Source: Pararhodobacter sp. (GTDB taxonomy: Bacteria > Pseudomonadota > Alphaproteobacteria > Rhodobacterales > Rhodobacteraceae). From it: a stretch of 64,000 bases of DNA. The notes beneath the pieces were generated by a model. That model saw only the letters and a list, made by a program, of their open reading frames with translations, was not told where the DNA came from and made no database searches. Every line of letters begins with the position of its first letter. The stretch's first letter is position 1. Made by a program: the position numbers and the translations under genes. Below are positions 31,442 to 41,375 of the stretch, piece by piece. Location: NCBI RefSeq assembly GCF_034676545.1, contig NZ_JAUCBZ010000015.1, forward strand, positions 310,001-374,000, in the 5' to 3' direction.

Positions 31442-32106
31442 CCTTTCAAAGACCGATCAACAAGCGCGGCGGGCGCACAAAACGTACTCTGGGCGTGCAG
31501 GCGGCACTGGAATGGGCGTTCCGGATCGAGAAAGCCCAACTGGAACTGCCGCCTCGCAAGGACGTGCCGGAAGAAGGGTTTGGCTTTGGCTTTGGCTTCG
31601 GCTTGGAATATGTCCTGCTGCAGCGCGCAGCGCTGGGCTGCAAGATCGACGGCGGCCAGCACAAGTTGGGCAGTTATACTCATCCAGATGCGGAGGTGAT
31701 CGCCGCCACGGTTGCGGGGATGCCCGACAGTCTCGGCGGCATCCGCATGGCAATCCGCGTAGCAGAATTGGCGCGCGCGGGGATAACGCCCAACTGGATG
31801 CCCGGCGTCGTGCCGCGCTGTGTGCCGGTCGAGACCAAGCGCAACCAGCACGGAGAGCGGGCGACCACGGTGGTGGTTGGCACGGAACGCGTGCTGTCGC
31901 GCGGCAAATGGCGCACGGTGGAGGTGTTGGCGTGTCCGGTGACTTTCCGGCCGCATCCGGAACAGATCGCATCCGCCCGGCGCGGCTATGACGACTGGTG
32001 GCAGGCGCTGGATTGGGTCCGGGATGGGCTGGTGGAGGGTGGGATGCTGCGGGAAGTCGAGGTGACGACGGGGATGCCAAAGATGCGACCGTGGCTGGCG
32101 CGATAG
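31438..32106 (+). CDS. Hypothetical early phage protein with GF repeat
   Basis: 222 residues from the ATG at 31438 (ATGA overlap with the replication gene). A short GFGFGFGFGLEYVLLQRAAL run is encoded by tandem GGCTTT units. The C-terminal half includes TPNWMPGVVPRCVPVETKRN and VLACPVTFRPHPEQIASARR, which I recognise only as a conserved-looking hypothetical. It ends the early operon; the restriction cargo follows after about 100 bp. Confidence 0.65.
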   Translation: MTFQRPINKRGGRTKRTLGVQAALEWAFRIEKAQLELPPRKDVPEEGFGFGFGFGLEYVLLQRAALGCKIDGGQHKLGSYTHPDAEVIAATVAGMPDSLGGIRMAIRVAELARAGITPNWMPGVVPRCVPVETKRNQHGERATTVVVGTERVLSRGKWRTVEVLACPVTFRPHPEQIASARRGYDDWWQALDWVRDGLVEGGMLREVEVTTGMPKMRPWLAR

Positions 32107-32205
32107 CACACTGCGGTATAGGCACAAGCCAACCACTGCAATTTTCGCCTTCCCCTTGCGGGTTTGATGGGCAATCTTACCTACAATCAGCCGGGGACGC
32201 GCCAT

Positions 32206-33759
32206 ATGACCGAAGAGCAAAAGAAGAAACTTGAACAAAAACTCTGGGACATTGCCAACACCCTGCGCGGTAAAATGAATGCTGATGAATTCCGCGATTA
32301 CATTCTGGGGTTCATATTCTACAAATACCTGTCCGAGCGCATGCACCTCTATGCCAACGACGTGCTGAAACAGGATGGCATTGATTACCTGTCGGTTAAC
32401 GAGGCTGCATCGGAGGGCCGTGAAATCCTTGATGCCGTCAAGGAAGCCTCGGTCGATGCACTGGGCTATTTCCTCCGTCCATCTGAGCTGTTCAGTCAGA
32501 TAGCCAAACGCGGATCAAAGTCGGGCCAGTTCATCTTGGCCGACCTGACCAAGATCCTGAATAACATTCAGCGTTCAACAATGGGCACCGAGTCCGAGGA
32601 TGATTTCGACAACCTGTTCGAAGACCTCGACCTGACGTCCACCAAACTTGGCCGCACCGAAGAGGCGAAAAATACCTTGATCGCCAAGGTTCTGACCCAT
32701 CTGGACGAGATCGATTTCCAGCTGGATCAGGCCGACAGCGACGTTCTTGGCGACGCCTACGAATATTTGATCGGGCAGTTCGCCAGCGGGGCGGGCAAGA
32801 AGGCGGGCGAGTTCTACACCCCGCAGCAGGTCTCAACGATCCTTGCCCGCATCGTCACCACCGGCAAGACGCGGCTGAAGTCGGTCTATGATCCGGCCTG
32901 TGGGTCGGGTTCCCTGTTGCTTCGCGTGGCGAAGGAAGCGGACGTGTCCGAGTTCTTCGGGCAGGAAATGAACCGCACGACTTACAACCTTGCTCGTATG
33001 AACATGATCCTGCACGGGGTGCACTACCGCAACTTCGATCTGAAGCAGGAAGACACGCTGGAACACCCCCAGCATGACGGCATGCGGTTCGAGGCGGTGG
33101 TGGCCAACCCGCCGTTCAGCGCCAACTGGTCGTCCAACCCCCTGCTGCTGTCGGATGACCGGTTCAGCCAATATGGTAAGCTGGCCCCGGCATCGAAGGC
33201 CGACTTTGCCTTTGTCCAGCATATGCTGCATCATCTGGACGACAACGGAACCATGGCGGTGATCCTGCCGCATGGTGCCCTTTTCCGTGGCGGGGCCGAA
33301 GGGCATATCCGGCAATACCTGATCAAGGATCGCAACTGGCTGGATGCTGTCATCGGCCTGCCTGCAAACATTTTTTATGGTACCGGCATTCCGACCTGCA
33401 TTCTGGTGTTCAAGAAATGCCGCGAAACAGAAGATGTGCTGTTTGTTGATGCCTCGACCTGCTTCGAAAAGGCGACAAACCAGAACTTCCTTCGTTCGGC
33501 CGATGTCGACCGCATCGTTGAAACCTTCCGCAACCGCGTTGAGGTCGAACGATTCAGTCATCGCGCAACCTTGGGTGAAATCGCCGAGAATGACTTCAAC
33601 CTGAACATCCCCCGTTATGTGGATACGTTCGAAGCGGACGCGGAAATCGACTTGGCTGCTGTCGCGGCTGAGATCCGCGCGATTGAAGGCAATATGGCTG
33701 CCCTCGACAAATCTATCCGTGACTTCTGCGCAGAGCTGGGTCTGGAGGCGCCGGTATGA
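32206..33759 (+). CDS. hsdM: Type I restriction-modification methyltransferase HsdM
   Basis: 517-residue DNA adenine methyltransferase. N-terminal HsdM_N domain (ANTLRGKMNADEFRDYILGF, FIFYKYLSERM), then SAM motif I in VYDPACGSGSLLLRVAKEAD and catalytic motif IV NPPF in VVANPPFSANW. It modifies the site chosen by HsdS and forms the M2S and R2M2S complexes. The ATG at 32206 is preferred for its family N terminus (MTEEQKKKLEQKLWDIANTL); an upstream in-frame ATG at 32164 lacks support. Its end overlaps hsdS by 4 bases. Confidence 0.96.
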   Translation: MTEEQKKKLEQKLWDIANTLRGKMNADEFRDYILGFIFYKYLSERMHLYANDVLKQDGIDYLSVNEAASEGREILDAVKEASVDALGYFLRPSELFSQIAKRGSKSGQFILADLTKILNNIQRSTMGTESEDDFDNLFEDLDLTSTKLGRTEEAKNTLIAKVLTHLDEIDFQLDQADSDVLGDAYEYLIGQFASGAGKKAGEFYTPQQVSTILARIVTTGKTRLKSVYDPACGSGSLLLRVAKEADVSEFFGQEMNRTTYNLARMNMILHGVHYRNFDLKQEDTLEHPQHDGMRFEAVVANPPFSANWSSNPLLLSDDRFSQYGKLAPASKADFAFVQHMLHHLDDNGTMAVILPHGALFRGGAEGHIRQYLIKDRNWLDAVIGLPANIFYGTGIPTCILVFKKCRETEDVLFVDASTCFEKATNQNFLRSADVDRIVETFRNRVEVERFSHRATLGEIAENDFNLNIPRYVDTFEADAEIDLAAVAAEIRAIEGNMAALDKSIRDFCAELGLEAPV

Positions 33760-34952
33760 TCCCTGCCGCCCCAAAGCTTCGGTTTCCCGAGTTCAAGGAT
33801 CCTTGGAAACCGGGTCATGCTGGCGACGCCTTCATGAACAGCCGCGCGAAGGGTGCTGCTGGCCTTCCCATCTATTCGGTGACGATGGATCGCGGGCTTG
33901 TGCGGCGCGACAGCATGGACAGGCAGATGGCGGCTGACGCAGCTGACAACCAAAATTTGCGGGCACAGCGGGGCGATGTCGTCTACAACATGATGCGCAT
34001 GTGGCAAGGCGCGGTTGGGCTCGCACATGAAGAATGCATGGTCAGCCCAGCCTATGTCGTCCTATCCCCACGGGAGAGTACTTCGCCGCAGTTCTTTGAC
34101 CAGTGGTTCAAAGCGAAGCGGATGCTTCACCTCCTTGGTGCTTATTCGCACGGGATCACCAGCGACCGGTTGCGCCTTTATGCCGATGACTTTGCCCGCA
34201 TACCTCTGCATATGCCCACCCTCCCTGAACAGCAGAAAATCGCCGCGTTTCTGAGGATGGTGGATGCCAAGCTCGTCCAGCTGACGGCAAAGCGTGCGGC
34301 GCTGGCGCGGTTCAAGGCAGGGCTGATGCAAAAGCTGTTCAGCCAGCAGCTTCGGTTTACGCGAGACGATGGGAAGGCTTTTCCGGAATGGGATGTAAGA
34401 GACCTAGGCGATATCGCGTCACGCAGTGCGAAAAAAAACAAAGACTTGTCCCACACGCGCGTTTTGACCAACTCCGCCGTCCACGGCGTCATTGATCAGC
34501 GTGATTTTTTCGACAAGGACATCGCAAACTCGGAAAACCTTGACGGATACTATATCGTGAAGAAAGGCGACTTCGTATACAATCCTCGGATCTCTGTCAG
34601 CGCGCCTGTCGGCCCCATAAAGCGAAATGATTTAGGCGACGGCGTCATGTCGCCACTCTATACCGTTTTTCGATTTCATGATGAGAATACTGACTTCTTT
34701 GCCCAATACTTCCAAACATCGCTTTGGCATGACTACATGAAAAGTGTTGCAAATTACGGTGCCCGCCACGACCGCATGGCAATTACGATTGTTGATCTCA
34801 TGGCTCTTCCATTGCCATTTCCGCATCCAGACGAGCAACAGAAGATTGCCAACGCGATTTCCGCGATGGACTCCAAAATTCGGGCGGTGGTCGGTCAAGT
34901 TACCAAGCTCGAGGCTTTCAAAAAGGGTCTGTTGCAGCAGATGTTCGTGTAG
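33756..34952 (+). CDS. hsdS: Type I restriction specificity subunit HsdS
   Basis: 398-residue specificity protein with two target-recognition domains. TRD1 covers about residues 1-155 (KLRFPEFKDPWKPG at the start), then conserved spacer helix 1 (PTLPEQQKIAAFLRMVDAKL), TRD2 about 205-350 (FPEWDVRDLGDIASRSAKKN onward), and spacer helix 2 (HPDEQQKIANAISAMDSKIR). Each TRD reads one half of a bipartite target. The second TRD is lower in GC than hsdM, consistent with domain exchange. Starts inside the hsdM stop (ATGA). Confidence 0.94.
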   Translation: MIPAAPKLRFPEFKDPWKPGHAGDAFMNSRAKGAAGLPIYSVTMDRGLVRRDSMDRQMAADAADNQNLRAQRGDVVYNMMRMWQGAVGLAHEECMVSPAYVVLSPRESTSPQFFDQWFKAKRMLHLLGAYSHGITSDRLRLYADDFARIPLHMPTLPEQQKIAAFLRMVDAKLVQLTAKRAALARFKAGLMQKLFSQQLRFTRDDGKAFPEWDVRDLGDIASRSAKKNKDLSHTRVLTNSAVHGVIDQRDFFDKDIANSENLDGYYIVKKGDFVYNPRISVSAPVGPIKRNDLGDGVMSPLYTVFRFHDENTDFFAQYFQTSLWHDYMKSVANYGARHDRMAITIVDLMALPLPFPHPDEQQKIANAISAMDSKIRAVVGQVTKLEAFKKGLLQQMFV

Positions 34953-34961
34953 GGGGTGGGT

Positions 34962-35967
34962 ATGACCGGCGAAGTGATCCTGTATCAGACCGAAGATGGT
35001 GCCGCGCAGATCAGCTTGCGGGCGATGGACGGAACCGTCTGGTTGACCCAGACGGAAATGGCCGCTCTGTTCGACACATCGAAGCAGAACGTCAGCCTGC
35101 ACCTGCGGAACATCTTTGCGGATGGCGAGCTGGTGGCCGATTCAGTTGTCAAGGAATCCTTGATACCTGCCGCCGATGGCAAGACCTACTCGACGCTGAC
35201 CTACAACCTAGACGCCATCCTTGCTGTGGGCTTCCGCGTCCGGTCCCGACGCGGCGTGCAGTTCAGGCGCTGGGCGGGCACCGTCTTGCAGGAATATCTG
35301 GTCAAGGGCTTTGCGATGGACGACGCAAAGCTGAAGGCGGCAGAGCAGTGGGACTATTTCGACGAGTGGCTGGCGCGCATCCGCGACATCCGCGCCTCGG
35401 AAAAGCGGTTCTACCAGAAGGTGAAGGATCTGTTCACCACTGCCGTGGACTATGACAAGGGTTCTGACGCGGCCCAGCTGTTCTTCCAGAAGGTGCAGAA
35501 CAAGATGCTCTGGGCCGTGACTGGCCAGACGGCTGGCCGAAATCATCGCCGCCCGCGCCAATCCTGCCGCGCAGAACATGGGCCTGACCAGCTGGAAAGG
35601 CGGCATCGTGCGCAAGGGCGATGTCGGCACAAGCAAGAACTACCTCAGCGCCGAGGAAGTAGACGAGCTGAACCGCATCGTCACTATGTATCTGGATTTT
35701 GCCGAAGATCAGGCCCGCCGCCGCGCGCCGGTGACAATGGCCATGTGGGCCGAAAAGCTGGACGCCTTCCTGAAGTTCAACGACCGCGAAGTTCTGACCC
35801 ACGCGGGAAAACTGCGCATGGACGTCGCGCAGCAACTGGCCGCCGACCGTTTTGCAGTTTTCGACGCCGCCCGGAAGCAGGCCGATGCGGTGCAGGCAGA
35901 TACAGATGACCTTGCCGCAATCGAGGCGCTGGCCAAGGATGTGTCCCGCGACCGGGGCAAGACATGA
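34962..35967 (+). pseudogene. RhuM-family protein, frameshifted
   Basis: RhuM (Fic/DOC-neighbour virulence RhuM family) genes often sit between hsdS and hsdR. The N-terminal part from the ATG at 34962 reads MTGEVILYQTEDGAAQISLR and FDTSKQNVSLHLRNIFADGE up to LWAVTGQTA; the C-terminal part in another frame from about 35545 reads AEIIAARANPAAQNMGLTSW, then NYLSAEEVDELNRIVTMYLD and FAEDQARRRAPVTM. One extra base near 35537-35541 (around GACGGCTGGCC) separates them. Joined, they give a normal RhuM of about 334 residues. It is either a real inactivating mutation or a sequencing error. Confidence 0.85.
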
Positions 35968-38840
35968 GCATCCAGTCTGAAGCACAGCTGGAGTCCGGCC
36001 TGGTCAAACGCCTGCACAGCCTCGGCTGGGAACCCGTCACGATCACCGACGGCGCTGGGCTTCGTGCAAACCTGAAGGCGCAGCTCGAGGCGCACAACGG
36101 CGTCACCCTGTCGGACACAGAATTCACCCGCGTGCTGAACCACCTCGACAAGGGCAACGTCTTTGACAAGGCCAAGATCCTGCGCGACCGCATGGCCCTC
36201 CCCCGCGACGATGGCACAACCGCCTATATCCAGTTCCTGAACACCGAAGAGTGGTGCCGTAACCGATATCAGGTCACGTCGCAGGTCACCCAGGCTGGCA
36301 GCTACAAGAACCGGTATGACGTGACTTTGCTGATCAACGGCCTGCCGCTGATCCAGGTGGAGCTGAAGCGCCGCGGCATGGAGCTGAAGGAGGCATTCAA
36401 CCAGGTCAACCGCTACCAGCGCCATTCCTATTGGTCGGACCACGGGCTGTTTCAGTATGTGCAGCTGTTCGTCATCTCGAACGGTGTGAACACCAAGTAC
36501 TATGCCAACAACCGCGATCAGGATTTCAACCAGACCTTCTTCTGGGCAGACGTCGAAAACAAACTGATCACCCAGCTTGACGCCTTTGCCGACGCCTTCC
36601 TCGAGAAGTGCCATGCGTCAAAGATGATCAGCAAATACATCGTCCTGCACGAAAGCAACAAGGTGCTGATGGTGCTGCGGCCCTACCAGTATTTCGCAGT
36701 CGAGGCGATTGTCGAGCGGGTGAAAGCCGGGCGGAAGAATGGCTACGTCTGGCACACGACGGGGTCGGGCAAGACACTGACCAGCTTCAAGGCCGCGCAG
36801 GTGCTTATTGAGAATCCTAAAGTGCACAAGGTCGTTTTCGTCGTCGACCGCAGCGACCTCGACTATCAGACTACCAAGGAATTCAACCATTTCAGCGATG
36901 GTTCTGTCGATGGCACGGACAACACCCGTGCGCTGGTCAAGCAGTTGGCAGGCGACCACAAGCTGATCGTCACGACGATCCAGAAGCTGAACACGGCTAT
37001 TTCCCGCGACAAGTTCGCGGGCCCGCTGCAGGCGATGAAGGACGAGCGCGTGGTGTTCATCTTCGATGAATGCCATCGCTCGCAGTTCGGCGAGACCCAC
37101 AAGCGCATCGTGGCGTTCTTCAGCCGCGCGCAGTTGTTCGGGTTCACCGGCACCCCGATCTTTGCCGAAAACGCGATGGCCAAGCGCACGACCAAAGACC
37201 TGTTCGGCGACTGCCTGCACAAATACGTCATCACCGATGCCATCAGCGATGAGAATGTCTTGCGGTTCTCGGTCGAGTATTGGGGCAAGTTGAAGCGCAA
37301 GGATGGCACCCTGATCGACGAAGATGTCGCAGGCATCAACATCAAGGAATTCTTCGACCACCCAGATCGCATCAATAGCGTGGTGGATTGGATCATCCAG
37401 AGCCATGATCGCAAGACCCACAACCGCCAGTTCAGCGCAATGCTCTGCGTCAGTTCGGTCGATGCGCTGATCATCTATTACGAAACCCTCAAGCGGCGCC
37501 GCGAAGCGGGTGAGCACGATCTGCGCGTGGCCACGATCTTTACCTATACCGCCAACGAAGAGGATGCAGACGCCGACGGCCTGATCGGCGATCCGGATTT
37601 CAACATCGGCGTGGACAAGCCAATCAACGTGCACACCCGCGAAAAGCTGGATCGGTTCATCGCTGACTACAATGCGATGTACCAGACGGCCTACTCGACG
37701 AAGGACAACCACAGCTTCTACAACTATTACAAGGACATCGCCAAACGGATGAAGGAGCGCGAGAGACGCGACTTCCAAGACAAGGACCGCGTCGACATAC
37801 TTTTGGTGGTCAACATGTTCCTGACCGGCTTCGATGCGAAGAAACTGAATACGCTCTACGTCGACAAGAACCTGCGGTACCATGGGCTGATCCAGGCATT
37901 TTCGCGCACCAATCGCATCCTTGGCCAGGTCAAATCCCAAGGCAACATCGTCTGCTTCCGGAACCTGAAGGCCAAGACAGACGAGGCGATCACGCTGTTT
38001 TCCAACAAGGACGCCATTGAAACCGTCCTGATGGCCCCCTATGAGGAATACGTCGCGCAGTTCAACGCGGCCGTCGCCCAGCTGCTGGAAATCGCCCCTG
38101 ACGTCGACAGCGTGAACGATCTGCAAACGGAGGGCGAAATTCTTGCCTTCGTGCAGGCGTTCCGCGAGTTGATCCGCGTGCGCAACGTACTGGGCAGTTT
38201 CACCCAGTTCAGCCCCGACGACCTGGTCCTCGATCCACAGCAGTTCGAGGATTACAAAAGCATGTACCTCGACATCTATGACCGGACAAAGCGGGCAAAG
38301 GATACTAAGGATGTGTCGATCATCGACGAGGTCGATTTCGAACTCGAGCTGATCCAGCGTGACGAAATCAACGTCGCCTACATCCTTGGCTTGCTGGCCG
38401 AGGTATCGCGGGATTCCAACAGTTTGGATACCACCCAGCGTGATGAAAGCGCACGCAAGCGCAAGCTGGTGATGGACATGCTTGGGTCAGAGGCTCAGCT
38501 GCGCAGCAAGCGTGAATTGATCGAACGGTTCATTGAACAGCACATGCCAAGGGCACAGGACAGCGGCGCCAGTGTCGAAGAGACTTTTCTGGCCTTCTGG
38601 AACGACGAGCGGGACAAGGCAATAGATGCCGTTTGCGCCGAAGAGGGCATCCTACCGGCGGCATTCCAGCGTCTGGTGGACGATTATCAGTTCACAGGTA
38701 AAACCCCGCTGCGTGAAGCAGTCATTGATGCGCTGAAACGCAAACCAAAAATTCTCGAGCGCAAGAAAATTACTGAGCGGATTATCGACAGATTATTGCG
38801 ATTGGTCGCAACGTTTGACGACGGATTGGGCGGGATATAA
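35964..38840 (+). CDS. hsdR: Type I restriction endonuclease subunit HsdR
   Basis: 958-residue motor and nuclease. The N-terminal PD-(D/E)xK nuclease has YDVTLLINGLPLIQVELKRR (Asp, then E-L-K). The helicase part has Walker A WHTTGSGKTLTSFKAA, VVFVVDRSDLDYQT, DEAD-box motif IFDECHRSQFGETH, and LFGFTGTPIF; motif VI region is LIQAFSRTNRILGQV. It translocates and cuts unmodified DNA with HsdM and HsdS. It overlaps the rhuM end by 4 bases. No frameshift is visible, so the R-M system looks intact apart from rhuM. Confidence 0.96.
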   Translation: MSIQSEAQLESGLVKRLHSLGWEPVTITDGAGLRANLKAQLEAHNGVTLSDTEFTRVLNHLDKGNVFDKAKILRDRMALPRDDGTTAYIQFLNTEEWCRNRYQVTSQVTQAGSYKNRYDVTLLINGLPLIQVELKRRGMELKEAFNQVNRYQRHSYWSDHGLFQYVQLFVISNGVNTKYYANNRDQDFNQTFFWADVENKLITQLDAFADAFLEKCHASKMISKYIVLHESNKVLMVLRPYQYFAVEAIVERVKAGRKNGYVWHTTGSGKTLTSFKAAQVLIENPKVHKVVFVVDRSDLDYQTTKEFNHFSDGSVDGTDNTRALVKQLAGDHKLIVTTIQKLNTAISRDKFAGPLQAMKDERVVFIFDECHRSQFGETHKRIVAFFSRAQLFGFTGTPIFAENAMAKRTTKDLFGDCLHKYVITDAISDENVLRFSVEYWGKLKRKDGTLIDEDVAGINIKEFFDHPDRINSVVDWIIQSHDRKTHNRQFSAMLCVSSVDALIIYYETLKRRREAGEHDLRVATIFTYTANEEDADADGLIGDPDFNIGVDKPINVHTREKLDRFIADYNAMYQTAYSTKDNHSFYNYYKDIAKRMKERERRDFQDKDRVDILLVVNMFLTGFDAKKLNTLYVDKNLRYHGLIQAFSRTNRILGQVKSQGNIVCFRNLKAKTDEAITLFSNKDAIETVLMAPYEEYVAQFNAAVAQLLEIAPDVDSVNDLQTEGEILAFVQAFRELIRVRNVLGSFTQFSPDDLVLDPQQFEDYKSMYLDIYDRTKRAKDTKDVSIIDEVDFELELIQRDEINVAYILGLLAEVSRDSNSLDTTQRDESARKRKLVMDMLGSEAQLRSKRELIERFIEQHMPRAQDSGASVEETFLAFWNDERDKAIDAVCAEEGILPAAFQRLVDDYQFTGKTPLREAVIDALKRKPKILERKKITERIIDRLLRLVATFDDGLGGI

Positions 38841-38941
38841 CGCGAATGCCTGAAGAACCTCTTATGGCAACCGTTGCTGAAATGCGTGGAAATCTAAATC
38901 CGAAATGTCGATTATGACTGCGTCGAATGCCTTGAGAATAC

Positions 38942-39931
38942 TTAGCCGTTCAGTGATAATCCTAGATCGCTATAAATAAGGCTTAAGTCGTCTTCTGGCA
39001 CTGGGCAGTTGATCGGTGTACCGTGTGTAGCAGTGGCTGCAGCGTAATATAAAATTAGGATTGCTGGCAGCCTGAATGAGGCGCGAGCGGAACTCCTTTC
39101 AGCTATCCTTTGACCAATAAATACTCTCTGGTTTAACCAATTTTCAACATCATCAGGATTCACGTCGTGTCCGTAACGGTCAAGCACAAGATCATTGAGT
39201 GGCGATTTGGCTGCAGTGGGTGCGCTTCCAACAATTCGCGAATAGATGCCTTCTAAGCGCAGTCCAAGTTCACGAAGTGGCTGCACCTGCTTAGCAATGA
39301 GGTCATTAAGACTGTCAAAATAATCACCAGTCGCTTCGATCAGCGCCATGCTCTTAGCAGCGGCACGCTTCATTGCAGGCGTAGTCTGTATCGCAGGTTT
39401 ATACAGGGTGTCATGCGTAATTTCGCTGTAGGCATGCTGCAGGAGTGTTCGGATCTGGACTTCGCATGCCAAATTTTCGGCAATGGGTTGCCCTTCGTGA
39501 TGAAGCCCTGCCTTAGATCGCACAACGAAATGCACCGACTGATATTCAAACTCATACGGTTTTGCCGCGATTTCAGCCTCATGGTCACGGGATTTGATAG
39601 CGTGCCATGCTTCTGTATCTCCCTCAATTGCTTGGCCTACCAAACGAACGTCGGAGCCAAGAAGCAAGACGAAGCGAACCCCGACCTTATCTTCTATTTC
39701 GTCGTAAGGTGAGGCATATCCTTTCTCGCGATAGAATGCCTTCTGAAGTAAGGATTCGCCGTCTTTCAGCCTCGGCGTCGCAGGGATGCGCACGAAGGTT
39801 TCCGCCTGATGCGGGTCAATTTTCTTAAAAATAAGGCCGCAAACGCGGTGGACAACAAAGTTCCCCCACCGCGCATACTCCTGTTTCTCAGCGTTCCACC
39901 GAGCAAGAAATTCTGTGTCTCTTCCGCTCAT
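38942..39931 (-). CDS. RelA/SpoT-domain nucleotide pyrophosphokinase-like protein
   Basis: 329 residues, single RelA/SpoT synthetase-type domain with a helical C-terminal extension. Key elements: R54-L-K56-x3-S60-x3-K64 (PRLKDGESLLQK, ATP-side basic motif), E80-D81-x-V-G-V-R86, Y130-Q-S-V-H134 and E157-V-Q-I-R161-T, all intact-looking, so it may make (p)ppGpp or a related pyrophosphorylated nucleotide. It lacks hydrolase, TGS and ACT domains. It overlaps the upstream NA37-like gene by 4 bases and lies convergent with hsdR. Small RelA/SpoT enzymes in prophages can be toxins or defence effectors; that role is inferred. The gene is lower in GC than the phage genes around it. Confidence 0.85.
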   Translation of the reverse strand: MSGRDTEFLARWNAEKQEYARWGNFVVHRVCGLIFKKIDPHQAETFVRIPATPRLKDGESLLQKAFYREKGYASPYDEIEDKVGVRFVLLLGSDVRLVGQAIEGDTEAWHAIKSRDHEAEIAAKPYEFEYQSVHFVVRSKAGLHHEGQPIAENLACEVQIRTLLQHAYSEITHDTLYKPAIQTTPAMKRAAAKSMALIEATGDYFDSLNDLIAKQVQPLRELGLRLEGIYSRIVGSAPTAAKSPLNDLVLDRYGHDVNPDDVENWLNQRVFIGQRIAERSSARASFRLPAILILYYAAATATHGTPINCPVPEDDLSLIYSDLGLSLNG

Positions 39932-41007
39932 ACTTCCTTAACAAAAGGGTCTTTGATCGTGATGACAGTGATCTCGCCCCTTGCCTCCGCTTGTACGTCT
40001 ACGGCGTCTTGTGTCTGGATGGAAACACGACCTTCTGCCATCGCTTCTGGGGACGCAGAAAATTCGATATCTGTGCCATATTTGAATCGGCGCCGCTTCA
40101 AGCGACTGCGAAGCTCGGCAATATCTCTTCGCACCGCTCGCTCTGGAAACTGCTTGTTTCTCATGAAAGTCTGATAACGATCCCGAATATCAAGCGGCAC
40201 GTACCTCTCTGCAAACTCATCAACAGTGAACGTAGGGGCCTGGTCGTTCTTGATGTATGTAAACAGAGAGTCCTGAACGCGATGCCGCACAGCCCTGTCT
40301 TCAATATTTTTTACAGCAAACTCTTTGGTTAAGTTAAAGAATTTCGCAGTCTCGTATGCGCTATCTTCCCTAAAACCACAGCCCAAGAGGGATTCGTAGA
40401 AGTAAATCGCTGCAGCCTCACGGTTGCTTGCGACGATGTGATGGTCGAATACTAGACAGCGCCAAGCCTCGTCGCGATAGGGCGCTGCACCGCTTGCCAC
40501 CATGAATCCAAGTTTATACAGACGTGTTGCTTTGGTAAGAAATAGATCGTTAACAAATTCTGTAATGACTGCTGTTCCGTCGCGTCGTCTGCGGAAGCCT
40601 TCCTGAACCTCTGCCTTGATGACAGCAACAAACGGAAGATCAGTCGGTCCTGTGACCCCCCTAAAAACAATTACGATTCCGCCCGGGATGGCTTGGGATG
40701 TCTGTGCTTCTGCCAACCGATCTGCAACTCGGCGCGAGGCCTGAAGAAACGCCTCTGGTGCCGTTAAGGCAACCATTGCGGCTGCGTCGCCTTGGAATGT
40801 ACCGACCCCAGTTCGTATGATTTGCATCTCGACAGATTTAGCCTTAGCAGACAACGCATCAGTTGCACGTTGGCGGAATGCCGTCATTGCTTCAACGGAC
40901 AAGTTTTCGAGGGCAAGAGCATACTCCGGTTGAACCAGCCGACGGTCTTGACCACGGGTGAACACCTCGTGCACGGCCACATCGGAAATACGCAGATTTT
41001 CTAGCAT
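39928..41007 (-). CDS. Nucleoid-associated protein NA37/YejK-like
   Basis: 359-residue cytoplasmic protein resembling the 37-kDa nucleoid-associated family (NdpA/YejK). It opens with MLENLRISDVAVHEVFTRGQ and shows an alpha/beta N-terminal half with KSVEMQIIRTGVGTFQGDAA, then ALRREAAAIY-like helices and a C-terminal basic region SRLKRRRFKYGTDIEFSASP. Family members bind double-stranded DNA; their function is poorly known. It is the first gene of a two-gene operon with the RelA/SpoT-domain protein (ATGA overlap at 39928-39931). Codon use and GC are unlike the phage core, so the pair was probably acquired as a unit. Confidence 0.75.
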   Translation of the reverse strand: MLENLRISDVAVHEVFTRGQDRRLVQPEYALALENLSVEAMTAFRQRATDALSAKAKSVEMQIIRTGVGTFQGDAAAMVALTAPEAFLQASRRVADRLAEAQTSQAIPGGIVIVFRGVTGPTDLPFVAVIKAEVQEGFRRRRDGTAVITEFVNDLFLTKATRLYKLGFMVASGAAPYRDEAWRCLVFDHHIVASNREAAAIYFYESLLGCGFREDSAYETAKFFNLTKEFAVKNIEDRAVRHRVQDSLFTYIKNDQAPTFTVDEFAERYVPLDIRDRYQTFMRNKQFPERAVRRDIAELRSRLKRRRFKYGTDIEFSASPEAMAEGRVSIQTQDAVDVQAEARGEITVITIKDPFVKEV

Positions 41008-41375
41008 CCTTTGTCCTTTGCAAATCTATTCTGGTCGAATCACCAAGCTAATCCTCAACTTGAAGGAGTATGCCGTGAAACTTGGTGGGCGGGGAAGAAA
41101 GGTTATTTTGAAACCATGACACTCAACGACGAGTAGTCATCAGCTTCGCGTGCGTAACCACTCATCAATCAGGAGGAATTGCCGCAGCTGACAGGGCCAG
41201 CATCCCGTTTACTACTGTGCCCTCCTCGACCCGTGGATTGAAAAGCAGGGCGCGGAAAAATCTCCTATCGGACGCTTTCGTTTCCTGCCCCCCCTCGGCA
41301 TGGTTCCTCCCCGGCCCCGAATGTATGCGGGGGGGCGCAGCGCGGCAGATCGCTAGCGCCTGGCTTCTTCACCGG

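Noticed and set aside
36618..38126. Long antisense frame inside hsdR
   Set aside because: No domain or RBS; sense strand is an unmistakable HsdR.
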